Program-made: the position numbers and the translations under genes | Assembly (NCBI GenBank): GCA_964035575.1 | Contig: OZ037833.1 | Span: forward strand, 2,604,001 to 2,668,000 | DNA length: 64,000 nt | Direction of reading: 5' to 3' | Origin: Rhynchopus sp. YZ270_cl-10 | Lineage: Eukaryota > Euglenozoa > Diplonemea > Diplonemida > Diplonemidae | Notes under the pieces: model-generated | What the model saw: only the letters and a program-made list of their open reading frames with translations | Told to the model about the DNA's origin: nothing | The model's database searches: none | Shown: piece by piece, positions 42,460 through 54,452 of the stretch | Numbering within the stretch: the stretch's first letter is position 1 | Layout of the letters: the number at the start of each line of letters is the position of its first letter

Positions 42460-43293
42460 ATGAAAGTCCGAAATCTAAAAATGAAACTGCAGATCTGTGC
42501 AGTCGTTCTCCCGATTCTTACAATATCGTTGTGGGGGGATTGGCAGGCGATTCACCATGAGGAAGTGCACACACACGTTGCAAACCGACTACGCTGGGGA
42601 CGCTTCAAAACCCTAGAGAACTACGACTTTGAGCGGGCAATCTTTGCGGGAGGCAGTTTCTGGCATTTACAGGCAGCGTTTCATGGTAACTTCGTTGGGC
42701 GCGACGGCGTCGTCGAAACAATGGTCGGGTACACAGGCGGGGGGACGTTGCACCCTTCCTTCTACACTGCTCCCTTTGCGGACCACTTAGACGCAGTCAT
42801 TGTCTACTATGATAAAACTAGAGTATCGTATGCGCAGTTGCTTGCAGTGTTCCTAGCGAGTACCGACCCGTTTGATGGGGAAGGGCAGTTTTGTGACCGT
42901 GGTGCTTCGTATCGGAGTATGGTGGTTGCGACAACGAAGAGGCAGTTTGTGTTGGCGAGCGAAATGGTCGCCTTTTTGAAGGAGAATGTGGACGGGAAAG
43001 CGGTGTACACGAAGGTGCAAGATTTGTCAGCATTGCTGGACGATGAAGTGGACAGTTTGGTGTTGCCGTCTCCTCGTGCGGTGCAGGCAGCTGCGCAGAC
43101 AGCAAACGACTTCACCCTCGACGAGCGCTGGTTCTACCCAGCAGAAGAACGCCACCAGCATGTCCGACAGCGTTCCCTCGCGAAGTATCTCCAGCTCACA
43201 AAAGGGTGCGGTTTTTCAGAGCGTCTCTCCGAACTGAAGCCTGCTCTCCAATCGACACAGGACATGTTGAGGGGCAAATTGGTTGCTTTCTAG
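42460..43293 (+). CDS. MsrA-like protein with catalytic Cys replaced by Ser
   Basis: 277 aa. After a hydrophobic N-terminal segment (about 9-26, signal anchor or signal peptide) comes an MsrA fold, normally a methionine-S-sulfoxide reductase. The active-site motif GCFW reads GGSFWHLQAAF here, with Ser66 where the reactive Cys should be. Other landmarks are present: VGYTGGG, VIVYYDKTRVSYAQLLAVFLAS, DRGASYRSMV and FYPAEERHQHV..YLQLTKGCGF. Cys are present in QFCDRG and KGCGF. Without the nucleophile, normal catalysis is unlikely. It may be a binding protein, or use Ser in a weaker reaction. The ATG at 42460 lies about 20 bases after TTTTTTTTCCAG, a likely acceptor site. Confidence 0.8.
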   Translation: MKVRNLKMKLQICAVVLPILTISLWGDWQAIHHEEVHTHVANRLRWGRFKTLENYDFERAIFAGGSFWHLQAAFHGNFVGRDGVVETMVGYTGGGTLHPSFYTAPFADHLDAVIVYYDKTRVSYAQLLAVFLASTDPFDGEGQFCDRGASYRSMVVATTKRQFVLASEMVAFLKENVDGKAVYTKVQDLSALLDDEVDSLVLPSPRAVQAAAQTANDFTLDERWFYPAEERHQHVRQRSLAKYLQLTKGCGFSERLSELKPALQSTQDMLRGKLVAF

Positions 43294-43508
43294 GGTAGGG
43301 TAGCGGGGGGGAAAGGTCTTGACTTTGGTTTAACTTAAAAGTACAATTTTTTTTTTCAAGTTTGGAATAGATTCTGGTTCATTGCATTACACCACCATCA
43401 GCAGGCATCCGCATCCTCGGGATTTACACCCGAACGAAACACTAAGGAGCGCCTGGTTTTCTTTCCCCCTTTTTGGCCCTTTTTTGGCTTTTTTTTTTTC
43501 TCAAGACA
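43294..43508. promoter_or_regulatory. Short spacer with acceptor-like T tract before the giant gene
   Basis: The 215-bp spacer ends in a T run and CTCAAG only four bases before the ATG at 43509, resembling a trans- or cis-splice acceptor. Whether trans-splicing happens is not shown. Confidence 0.4.
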
Positions 43509-46500
43509 ATGGCTTTTGTCGGCGTGCTTGCGGGGCTGATGACGCTGGCGATGGTGACAGAGGATGATTTTCGCGTGCAGGTGGGGAACGCATCGGAGAG
43601 CTCTCCGAAGCTGACGGGGATGTTTCAGTTGAGCAACGTTTTGCCGCTGGGGGACGTGAGCATTCCGATCCATGTGACCGAGCCGGGTGAGGTGAGGCTG
43701 ACGACGGTGTCACCGATTGTGATTCCGCTTGAACAGTGGAATGTGTCGCAGACTTTCGACATCGAGGTCCTGAACGACTACTACGCAGACGGGGACAGGC
43801 CCTTCACGATCACCATCGGTCCCATCTCCGATCCTGGAGGCCCGTACAACGGCTACACCACCAAGCTCACACGTTTTAACCTTGACGACGATGTGGTCGA
43901 ACTGCGCTTCTCACCATCCTCGCTCAAGACCTCAGAGAACGACACCGAACCGCACAACACCTCAGTGACGCTTGGCGCAAAGCCGCGCCAGCCCGTTACC
44001 TTCTCCGTGTCCTCGGACAACGAGGGTGAAGGTACCATTGTCGGGCCCGTATCAAAGAAGTTCACATTCACCCCCGACAACTGGAACATCTCGCAGAGCC
44101 TGCTCATCAAGGCAATGGACGACGACTTCGACGACGACGGTGACCAGACATACCACATCATCTCCAGCGCAACCGACACCACCGACGTGCAGTATAAACT
44201 CATCACAGAGGCCACCGCCATCACCGTTGTCAACGAGAATGTCCACGTCTCGGGTGTCTCCATCAAGCCGGGTACCTGTGTGCTCGCTGTCTGGGAGGAC
44301 GGGAACACCAACAAGGAGCCCGTCTCGGCGGACACCCGCTTCCTGGAGCTTGTGTTGACCAGCAAACCCCGCGCAGACGTGACAATCCCGTTGAAGACCA
44401 ACGATGACACCGAAGTCATCTTTGCACAGGACTCAGTCCTCTTCACCCCCGCCAACTGGAATAAGCCGCAGAAGATCGAAGTGCTGCCTGGCAAGGACGC
44501 GGACGAGACGTCGCCGGACTGTGACCAGGCTGTGTCGATTGTTGTAGAGGACGCGAAGAGCGCGGACCCGAAGTACAACGACAAGCACTCGGAGCCCTTG
44601 ACGGTGCTGAACCTCGACGACGACGGCATCTGCCTGCACACGTACCCCGCATGTGTGCAGACACAGGAGGCGAACATAAAGCCTGCCTCGGTCATGATGT
44701 GGTTCTCCAACCCACAGAAGCCCACCCAGGACATCACGGTCTCAATCACAACCTCCGACACCACCGAGTCCTCCGTGGACCCCACCTCCCTGACCTTCAC
44801 GCCCGACGACTACCTCTTCATCAAGACCTTCACCGTCAACGGCGTCGACGACGACTTCGCCGACCCCGACGAGGAGTACACCGTCGACTACGCCGTCGCC
44901 TCTGGTGACGCTGCCTACGCCAAAGCCTTCAAGATCCAAACTGCAGGAACCAACTTCAACGATGAAACCGCAGGCATCATCCTGAAGGAGACAGCCAGCA
45001 TCACCGAGAACCCCGCAAATGGCGGCAACAAAGCTACCTTCACCATCCAGTTCACATCACGGCCGTACCACCCTGTCAGTCTGCACGTCAACCTCGTTGA
45101 CTCTACGGGAGCAATCGCCACCCCAGAGCCAAAGTTCACCTTCGGCCCTGTGGATTTCCCGAACCTCGACCCTCTGAAATGGAAGGACATCCTTACGTTC
45201 ACGGCGCAGACAGAGGACAACTTGATCGCCGACGCGTCGATGGAGTACAAATTCACGCTGACGTACACATCAGTCGACCCTGCGTACGACAAGGTCACAG
45301 ACATGTCTGCCACGACCCAGGTGGGCATCAGCGTCATCAACGACGACATCGCATCCGTCAAGTTTGTCATGACCCCGGATGTGTTCGAGCCGGTGTTTCA
45401 CGAGGGGCAGTTCGACACGACGACATGGGATGTGGTGCTCACGTCAGAGCCACTTGCGGATGTCATCGTCTTCTACAACGGAGTTGACCAGACCTTCCAG
45501 TCCGAACGCATTTTTGCGAGGGAAATGAAGATCGAGCCTGATTTCCTTACGTTCACTCCAACTAATTGGAACGTGCCTCAGGTGTTCAAGATCACTGGGC
45601 AGGACGACAACATTGATGAGGAGGACTCCTCCTTCACGCGTCTGATCTTTTTGTCGAACTCGACGGACCCTGCGTACCACTTCAACGACACGGCCTCGGG
45701 TGTGCAGGGGTACCATGAGGTGTGGCTGGATACAAGAGACGACGACACTTCAAGCATGAACGCCTCTTCGCTGAACGCTGCCGACGAGAACGGAGGATAT
45801 GCTGATGTTGTTGTGAATCTTGGCTCTGAGCCGCTCTGCAACTGGAGCAGTGAGTTCCAGCTGTCTCCCACTGATGGGATGATCGTCACGGCACGCGTGC
45901 TTCCCACTGATCCTGCAGCAGCACGCGTCCGCATCGAGCCTGAGACGTTCTCTGTGCCACGCACAGAGTGGAACCAAAGCGTGAAGACTTTCCGCGTGTA
46001 CGCCGTCGACAACCTCGTCAGCGACGGCGACGTCAACGTCACTGTGGAGCTCACGATCACAGACGCATGCTACCACTATGGGACCTACTTCGACACGGCC
46101 TACACGGGCATGGTCGCCACCACAACCGTGCTCGTCAAGGACAACGACTACCCCGGACTCAACTACACGAGCACGGAGCTCCGCACCGTGGAGACGGGTA
46201 CCCTTACCCTCCTCACTGTGAACCTCAACACCAAGCCCACCGCCAACGTGGCAGTAGAACTGACTGGGGTTGATGCCACCGAGGGCAAGCTCAGCACGAC
46301 AACACTCACCTTCACACCCGACGACTGGAACCTCGTCCAGACTGTTAATGTAACAGGGGTTGACGACAGCGAGATGGACGGCGACATCACATACCAGATC
46401 ACCCTCACCGCCACCAGTGCGGACACAGACTACAACACGTTGTCCCCAGGGCAGGTTGTTGTTATTAACGAGGATGACGACATCCCTGGGTTAATGTGGA

Positions 46501-49500
46501 CCATCAACGGTGGGGAGAAGAACGAGACTGTGGTCACGAGTGAGGACAAGAACATTGTGACGCTTGATGTCAGCCTCACGACGAAGCCGAACGCGGACGT
46601 GACGCTCAACAACTTTGTTGTCTCGGACGCTACTGAGGCTGCGATTGTGGACCCGACTACATCAATGACGTTTACTCCGGACAACTGGAACATTCCGCAG
46701 CCGCTTGGCGTGCAGGGGGTTGACGATGACGAGAAGGACCAGGACCAGCAGTACGAGATCACGTACACGGTTGTGACCACTGATGCGAACTACTCTGTTT
46801 GGGGTGCGACGCCGCCGGCTATTCCCGGTGTGAACGACGACAATGACATCCCCGGGGTGGTGGTGGCGCCTCTGTCTGGGCACACTTCAGAAAGTGGTGA
46901 TGTGTTCCACTTCTCGCTGAGGCTGAGGACGCTGCCATCGTCGGATGTGACGCTGCGGTTCGCATCGAGCAACGTGAAGGAGGGCGTGGTGAACGCGTCG
47001 GGTATGGCGCACTTCACGACCACGAACTGGATGGACCTGCAGTACATCGAGGTCACGGGTGTCAACGACGACATCCTCGACGGCGACATCCCGTACGAGA
47101 TCCGCTTCACTAACCCCGACACAAACGACCCCGACTACAAAACAATTGCAGTCCCCCCTATTACCATCATCAACAAGGACAACGAGGTCAGCAAGTGCGC
47201 CGTGTTCGGTGGTGTCTGCACCAACGCAGCCTGCACAGCCTGCTGTGCCTCTGCCTGCGGAGTCTGCGGTGCCCCAGGCTGCAACGGAACCGGTATGTCT
47301 TTTTATTCCCTGTGACTGTCCATACTGCACAGTTCGAACTCAACCCCTACACCCTACACCACCCCAACAGCCAGCCGCGACGAAGCCTGCTGCGACGATG
47401 ACATCAGGATCACAGACAAGCCATGTACCCTTGCGACCCCTGCACCTTGTATTGTTGTGGACCCGCCGAACCCGGTGCCCTGCAAGGAGTACGTCGGCAT
47501 CTGCAAGGACACCACATGCGCGGTGTGTTGCTCTGCTGGGTGTGGTCTCTGTGGCGGGCCGACCTGCTCGGACTCGGGGCACTCCGACAAATGCTGTGAG
47601 CCTGATATCTTCACCTCGAACCAGACCTGTGTAGAGAAAGGATCCGCACCCTGCATCCGTGTGCGCCTCTGCCAGGATATCACCTGTGATGGAGAAACTT
47701 CATGCCGTGCTGCAGGCGTCTGCGACGAGCACACAGGCAAGTGCATCTACACACCGAAGCCCGACGGCGAGATCTGTGAAACCACAAACGTTTGCCAGAA
47801 CGGAGTCTGCGCGAAGACAACCCCCACCTGCGACGGCGTCAAGTGTCCCGGCGTCACCTCCCTCTGTGTCGATGCCGTCTGCGACGCGGGCACAGGCAAA
47901 TGCGCGGAGACAGCAAAGCCTGAAGCCGCAGGTGCCACATGCAATGACAACAACGCTATGACAAACCCGGACACCTGTGTGGCGCAGGCAGCCCCTGCCA
48001 CCGGTGCGACGTGTGTCGGTACCAGCAAGTGCGACGCCCTTGGTGGCGTGTGCTCGACAGGGAACTGCGACGTCTGCTGCGACAAGTCCTGTGGCGATAT
48101 GTGCGGTGGGCCGTCGTGTGTGGGTAACTGCTGTGTCGACCCGATTGTTGATTCGGGAGCCAAGTGTGACGCTGCTGCCAACGTCGTCGCACCGTGCGTG
48201 CGGGTGACGACGGACTGCCTTAAGTACGGAGGAGTGTGCAGCGATGCGCAGTGCACATACTGTTGCCAGGCGTCCTGCGGCGACAAGTGTGGTGCGACCG
48301 ACTGTGCGACTGCCGTGGGGGGCTCTGATGCTTGCTGTCAGGACCCGATCGTTGCGAAGAACAAGGTCTGCTCTGCGTACACGTTCGCGCCCTGCGTGCG
48401 GTACACGAAGTGTGACGAGTTTGGCGGCCTCTGCGCAGACGAAGCGTGCGCTGTGTGCTGCTCCCCCGAGTGCCCCGTCTGCGCCACCACCTCCACAGAG
48501 TGCAGCAAGCTCCCCGCTTTGCTGCAAGCTTCCTGCTGTGCGACCACCATCCCTACCACAGGCGCCATTTGCAACGCGGGCACCCCTGCGCCATGTGTGC
48601 GTCCGATCATCCCAGACAGGTGCACCGCCTTTGGGGGCATTTGCACGGACATCACCTGCACTGCGTGCTGCCCTATGTCATGCGGGGCGACGTGCGGCTC
48701 TGTTGGCTGCACGGGGAACTGCTGCCACGAACCCATCGTGACCACTGGCACCAAATGCTCTGTGTTCCCGACCGTGTCGGCACCCTGCATCGTCGACAAC
48801 GTGTGCGAACCATTTGGCGGTGCCTGCTCGGGCACCACGTGCCAGATGTGCTGTGACCCCAACAAGTGTAGCGCATGTGGTGGTGATGCAGGCTGCAAGC
48901 CGAGCACCCCCGAGTGCTGCGAGAGCCCGTCCACAGGCGTCCTTCACCCGCAGTGTGGGCCTGGCGTTGCAGCCCCGTGCACGAGACGTATGTAACACTT
49001 CCTGCCATCCCACCCCCACCACCAACCTAACCCAACACAGTGGACCCCTGCACGCAGTTCAGCGGTGTGTGCCAGTCACCCGACTGCGTGGTGTGCTGCA
49101 ACAACGGAGACTGCACCCACGGCGACAAGATCTGCACCGACACTCAGGCAGCCCCGTGCATCAGAGGTATGTCCACACCCTCCCTTCCTCCCTTCCTCCC
49201 TTCCTCCCTTCCTCCCTTCCTCCCTTCCTCCCTTCCTCCCATTACTACCACCCTCGTTCAGTGTCGAAATGCGCTGAGTTCGGAGGCATCTGCAAGGACC
49301 CTGAGTGTACGGCGTGCTGCGACGCTTCGTGTGGTGTGTGTGGTGGGCAGAAGTGCCTGGACAGCGCGACCGACGGACAGTGCTGCGACGACGCGATCCG
49401 CAAGGTGAACGCACCGTGCAGCCTCACGAAGGGAGCACCGTGCACGAGAGGTATGCAAACACCGCTAACCCTGTTTTTTCACCTCCCATCTTTTCTGCCT

Positions 49501-51320
49501 GGCGCATATTTGCACTGATGGACTCGCCAAGACTGACCCATACACCAAACCACAACACCCAATCCCGCAGTGACCACATGCAGCCAGTACGGCGGCATCT
49601 GCCAAGACGAGGCCTGCGAGGTCTGCTGCAGCAAGGAGTGCGGCACCTGTGGCGACACCGTCGTCGCCAACCCCCCTGCTGGCGTCGAGTGCCCGACCGT
49701 CACAGACATCCTGAAGAAGCCGTACCCGCACTGCTCCTCGACGACAAATGCACCGTGCATCAGAAGTATGCAACACAGCTACCCCTCCAGAATTTTCTCA
49801 AAAAAACTCGAAACTACAAAAATTCCAACACCACACCACACAACCAACAGACGGTGCGTGCGCACAGTACGGCGGAAAGTGCGAGGACATGGAGTGTCTT
49901 GTCTGCTGCAGCGCTGAGTGCGACCGCTGTGGTGGTGACATCTGCCACTTTGACTCACAGGATAAGTGCTGCCCGACGAGCATCCACAACAAGGGGTCGC
50001 AGTGCACGGGGGAAGTGCATGCGCCTTGTGTCAGAGGTATACCTCACCTCACCTACCCACCACCACCACCACCACCCACCCACTCACCCCACAGTGCACG
50101 AATGCAGCGAGTTCGGCGGCATCTGCAACTCTGCTGAGTGCACACTCTGCTGCGACCAGGGCTGCCAGCAGTGTGGTGGACCTGGTTGCGAGGCAGACCC
50201 GCTGGGTGCGGCTGCGTGCTGCGAGTCGCCTATTCTGGACGGCGGCAACGGTGCGACGTGCGCGACGAAGCAGAAGGCACCGTGTGTGCGCACGCCGTCC
50301 GTCTGCACCGATGGCCTCTGCCCTGATGAGGAGTGCGCCGTCTGTTGCCACGCCGGCTGCGGCACCGCTTGCGGCTCCAAGACCTGCGCAAGCCACCCCC
50401 TCGGTGCCGACGCCTGCTGCGCCACAGACATCTACAAAAAGAACTCCACAAACATCTGCTCCGCCGAGGTCCCTGGACCCTGCGTGCGTGTCAACAGCTG
50501 CACCGAATTCTCTGGCCAATGCGAGGACGCGGAGTGCGCTGTATGCTGCGACCCTGGGTGCAAGGTGTGCGGTGGGGAGGAGTGCTCGAACGACCCTCTT
50601 GGGTCACACAAATGCTGCCCGAAGATTATTGCACAGACGGCGGAGGTGTGCAGCGCGACCGAGAACGCCAAGGTCACTGCTGCGTGCCTGCGTCTTTCTC
50701 GCTGCGTCGAATTCGGTGGTCTCTGCAGCGACTCCACTTGCACAGTCTGCTGCAACCGTGAGTGCGGCAAATGCGTCAACGGACACGAATGCGAACTGGG
50801 CCACCCTGAGTGTTGCGTTGACACCATCATTGCGGCAGATCAGGGTTGCGGTGAGGGCATTGTCTCCCCCTGCAAGCTTGCACCTCTGTCCGAACAGGGC
50901 GCACCCCCCTCTACAGGAAGCGACGACGACGACGACTCCTTCCCCTGGTGGCTGCTGATCCTCTTCATCCTTCTGCTGCTGTCGTGCCTTGCCCTTCTCG
51001 CCTTCCTTCTGATGCGCAACAAAAACAAAAAGCAGGGCGACGAAGAACGTAACCAAACCGCCTTCGGCCTCGAGGACAAAGCAGAGGAGATGGGCCAAAC
51101 CCTCCTCACAGTGGAGCACGACGACGAAAGCAAGCAACAAGACTCAAAAGGCAGCGAAGGTATCGAGGCCTCCCGTGAAAACAGCATGAACTCCCGCGCA
51201 CCAAAGAGCCCCGCAAACCTTTCCCCCCCACTCCGGGGGCCAAAAGCACGCAAGCTCTCATCCGCAAAAAAAAATGGGGGTAGTTCAGAGGTAAACGGCG
51301 ACGCAGATGATCTGATCTGA
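43509..51320 (+). CDS. Giant type I surface protein: ten Calx-beta-like repeats, about fifteen Cys modules, TM anchor
   Basis: Exons 43509-47292, 47371-48987, 49041-49166, 49262-49450, 49571-49765, 49851-50036 and 50095-51320; 2,440 aa. A short signal peptide is followed by about 1,240 residues with ten repeats built on LTSKPxADVT, then FTPDNWN and VDDD-DGD-Y (Calx-beta-like beta sandwiches whose acidic loops could bind calcium). Next come about fifteen Cys modules of roughly 60 residues: C-x-FGGIC-x-D-x-C-x-CC, then CG-x-C and a closing APCVR. An insert of different Cys spacing lies in exon 2 (TTCDGVKC-like, near 47650-47990). The end is an acidic linker, one helix (FPWWLLILFILLLLSCLALL at about 50938-51014) and a charged tail of about 100 residues. 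The architecture suggests a cell-surface adhesin. All six introns are phase 1. Confidence 0.85.
47293..50094 (+). other. Six phase-1 introns of the giant surface-protein gene
   Basis: The introns are 47293-47370, 48988-49040, 49167-49261, 49451-49570, 49766-49850 and 50037-50094 (53-120 nt). Donors are GTATGT, GTATGC or GTATAC and acceptors are ACAG, TCAG or GCAG. Each falls after the first base of a codon; all but the first sit at the APC-x-R end of a Cys module. The joined exons total 7,323 nt with no stop before the end. The intron at 49167 carries a tandem TTCCTCCC repeat. Confidence 0.85.
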
Positions 51321-51737
51321 TTTGTAAAATAAACTAAAAAACCTTGCTGAAAATTTTGTTTGTGTGTTTTGAGGTACCAAAAAAAACTCTCAAAATAACG
51401 AAAATATGCAAACAAAAGTACAGCGCCGCCTCGACCACACAGCTTCCCAGCCGCAATAAAATGGTGAAGAGCACCTATGAGTGTCCACACTAAGATTTCA
51501 AAAAATAAGAAAAAAAAAAAAAATGAAAACAAGCAAATTATAGCGCCTATTTGTTCAATTTTCAAATATGCCATCTCAAAATGCAGTGGTTTTTCTGTAC
51601 TCTCAAATCTTTTTTTTTTCTCTTATTTTTACAGTTTCTTTGTCTCTTTTTTTATTCTTTGTTGTGTTGCAAATTTTTCTTTTCTTTGGGGTTTTTTTTT
51701 TGGTCTTTTTTCTTGCGGGTTTACCATTTTTATTTTC

Positions 51738-51785
51738 AAGGTGACTGAGCACAGAGAGGCTTAGGTTCATCTTACAAACTTTTCT
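51738..51785 (+). repeat. ACGAGAG-family hairpin repeat
   Basis: AAGGTGACTGAGC, ACAGAGAG, GCTTAGGTTCATCTT and an ACAAACTTTTC tail. A partial second copy (GCTTAGGTTCATCTTACC) follows near 51832. Confidence 0.65.
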
Positions 51786-51911
51786 CTCTTTTTTTCCCCC
51801 CTTTTTTTTTTTTTTTCATCTTTTCATCGAAGCTTAGGTTCATCTTACCAAACCTTCTTATTCTTCTTCTGTGCACACATCCCGTTGAGATGTCTCGCAC
51901 ACAAAAAAAAA

Positions 51912-51960
51912 AAGTGCAGCTCATCCTCGGGTGTCTACACTAATACCAAGTTTTCAAAAA
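51912..51960 (+). repeat. TAGTG..CACTA-type repeat
   Basis: GTGCAGCTCATCCTCGGGTG then TCTACACTAATACCAAGTTTTC; it matches 16727-16778. Confidence 0.6.
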
Positions 51961-52422
51961 AAATACACTCTGCCTTATTGAGTGTTTCGTTTCAACGTAA
52001 TTAGTACTCTTATCGCCTTCCCTGGTACCCTTTTTTTTTTCTTGTCTCTCTTATACCACCAAGAAGGGCTACCCTTTCTGGGTATCCCTTCCCCCCCCGC
52101 ACATACCCACACAAAAAAAAATATTCACTTTAGATTTATCCCCTTTTGCTCTGATGGGGCTTTTTTTTTCAAGTTTGGGTACATTTAGTGTACCCTATTA
52201 TACCTTCTATTCAGTAGAATAGTAAATGAAACAAGTTTTTGGTTTCCCCACTGGGTTCCCCGTATTGTGCGTATAGTTCTGTCTTTTGAAGATAATTGGA
52301 AGAAATTAGGCATAGGGGGGGAAAGGGGGGAGCAACCAAAAATAAAATGATAGTGAAAAAGACTGTCTGAATGGCTACGAATAACCCAACAGATTCTCAA
52401 GAATAAAAAAATAAAATTATTA

Positions 52423-52487
52423 GCCTTCGGGCGACCTTTGTTGTACAGAACCCCGTCCTTGGATAGGTTATTGTCGAAACTCTAAAA
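52423..52487 (+). repeat. GCCTTCGGGCGAC structured repeat, copy 2
   Basis: Same layout as 31393-31453, with the inner hairpin changed to TCC-TTGGA. Confidence 0.6.
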
Positions 52488-52568
52488 ACATCAACCGCAC
52501 TACAGCACTTTCCCTCCCATTTAAACTAGACCACTTTTTTTTACCTTGAAGGTCTGTTTCAAAAGAAG

Positions 52569-52630
52569 TAGTGGAAGTTCATCCTCGGGTGGTCTTGCAC
52601 TGCTACGTATTTCAATAAGTTTTCAACAAA
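52569..52630 (+). repeat. TAGTG-type repeat, divergent copy
   Basis: TAGTGGAAGTTCATCCTCGG, then a longer insert with TTGCACTGCTA and a TTTCAATAAGTTTTC tail. Confidence 0.45.
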
Positions 52631-53173
52631 AAACAAAACAAAACAAAACAAAACAGCGACCGAGAGGCTCCGCCAGGTCCTGGTCAAAGCATTTCCACCT
52701 TTCTGAGATCCCTCCACCGACACTTACCCCCCACCCTGTTCTTTTTTGCATTCATTGGAAAAACACGAAAACAAAGCTCAACACAGAGAGAGGAAAAAAA
52801 ACTATAAAACGAAAGCGAAAGCCTGTTTGTTCAGGCTACGCTACACCCACATTATTTAAAAATGATGATGAAGACCTGAATTGGGCAAAAAAAAACCCTA
52901 GATTATCAAAGAACAAAAAGCACAACAAAACCATTTTGGTAACCCCCCCAAATGTGGGGCAGGGGTGTGTGTCATGATAGTCGAACGCATTTTTTTTTTT
53001 GAACCCTTTTTTTTTTTTTTCAGAATGCAAAATAAAGTATCACAGCAACTTTCTTAGGGGTACAAAAAACAAATAAAAAAACCAATACTCCTCTGGTGTT
53101 TGCGTGTGTGTGTTTTCCTTTTGAACGCTGCTCCAGTTTTGTTCCCCCCTCCCACCCCCCCTCAATACCTAAA

Positions 53174-53326
53174 CACGGCGGACTAGTCAGAGAAGACTAC
53201 TAGTAGTGCTAGTGGTCCAAATGACTAGTGTTTTACAACTAGTGTTACACCAGTAACACTACCAGTGTAGCACTAGTTGTTGCGACTAGTAGTTCCACTA
53301 GTAGTCCCCCTGACTAGTCCGCCGTG
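53174..53326. mobile_element. 153-bp foldback element with CACGGCGG ends
   Basis: CACGGCGGACTAGTCAG and its inverse CTGACTAGTCCGCCGTG form the ends. The interior is made of many ACTAGT motifs in both directions, so the whole can fold back. No convincing target duplication is seen. A diverged relative is at 58822-58974. Confidence 0.65.
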
Positions 53327-53425
53327 AACATGAGATGTATAGGATCATGTCGCCACCTTTCTTTTTTTTCCCTCTATTTATTCATTTAGAGGCCTTTCTA
53401 TGTCAACAAACTGTATTTTTTCTCT

Positions 53426-53466
53426 AAGGTGGACTTTTGGCTCGAAGCCTAGATTCATCTTACAAT
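53426..53466 (+). repeat. ACGAGAG-family hairpin, diverged
   Basis: AAGGTGGACTTTTGGCTCGA then AGCCTAGATTCATCTT; the stem GGCT/AGCC replaces the usual CTAAGC/GCTTAG. Confidence 0.45.
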
Positions 53467-53874
53467 GTCGTTATTTTTTTTTTTTTTTCTCTCCTTTTTT
53501 TGGCGAGATTTATTTTTTTTAGAAGCGTTGCCGTTACCCACCGTGGCTGTCTGAATCACTGCGTTGCATTGTCTAAGCAGACGGGGGGGGTTTGCCAAAA
53601 AGCGAGAGAAAGGAAAAGAGAGAGAGAGAGAGAGTTGGCAAACCAAACCCACCCAGTGGCCACAGAAAGAAAATCCCTTGTTAAAGACTTACCTTCCTCC
53701 CCCTTATGTAGTACCCTATCCCCCCCCTCTCCTCCCATCCTGTTTCACATTTTTTTTGGAGGGCAATATTTAAAAAAAAACAGCAATAACTTGCCGTTAA
53801 AATTATATCCCCACAGTTTTAACGCAGTGAGTTAATTCTAGGATATAATTTCAACACGAATTAGTAGTTTTTCA

Positions 53875-54234
53875 TTGACGTTGCAATTATTGATGACTCA
53901 CAAAATCCTGTTATAAGCGTGCAATGTGTAACCGCAATAAGACCCCTCCCTAAAGCGATGGTGGTAGGTGAAGGGGAGGGAGAAGGTGTGAGGAGGGGGG
54001 CTTGGTCGAAGTACCCGAGTAGTGCAGATACATAAAAGACGCGTTCCTCCATCCAGATAATCGCTCCTTTTTTTTGTGCACCATTTCCTCATATTTTGGT
54101 TGCATTGTGTATCATTGAACGACCACATTTTGAGTGCATTTGTACCAGGATGTATAGTTGTACATAATACCCTGGCCGTTAAATTGCACGTCCTGTTAAT
54201 AGGGTTTTGTGAAGAGTCATTAATTACACGTCAA
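53875..54234. mobile_element. 360-bp imperfect inverted-repeat element
   Basis: The ends share TTGACGT, AATTA, TGACTC, CACAAAA and CCTRTTA in inverse orientation over about 50 bp, with mismatches. No clear target duplication was seen, so the element is probably old. Confidence 0.45.
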
Positions 54235-54382
54235 TAAAGTATGTTTGTATCGCACATTGTGGAGAACTGCGCAAAGTCTAAACTGCAGCAACGTATCTAG
54301 CTCTACGACGAATTTATGGTTTTTTTGTTTGTCTGAAATGGCAAAAAAAAAGCTACCAACAGATTATTAAACCCACAACAGT

Positions 54383-54452
54383 GGAGAATTGCACCCAACT
54401 GTGGCAACACTACCGAGGCAACTACACTACTCCAACAATTTATCAAAAAAAA
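54383..54452 (+). repeat. CACAACTGTGG / CTCCAACAATTT repeat, copy 2
   Basis: It aligns with 33020-33085, including the final CTCCAACAATTTATCAAAAA. Confidence 0.5.
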
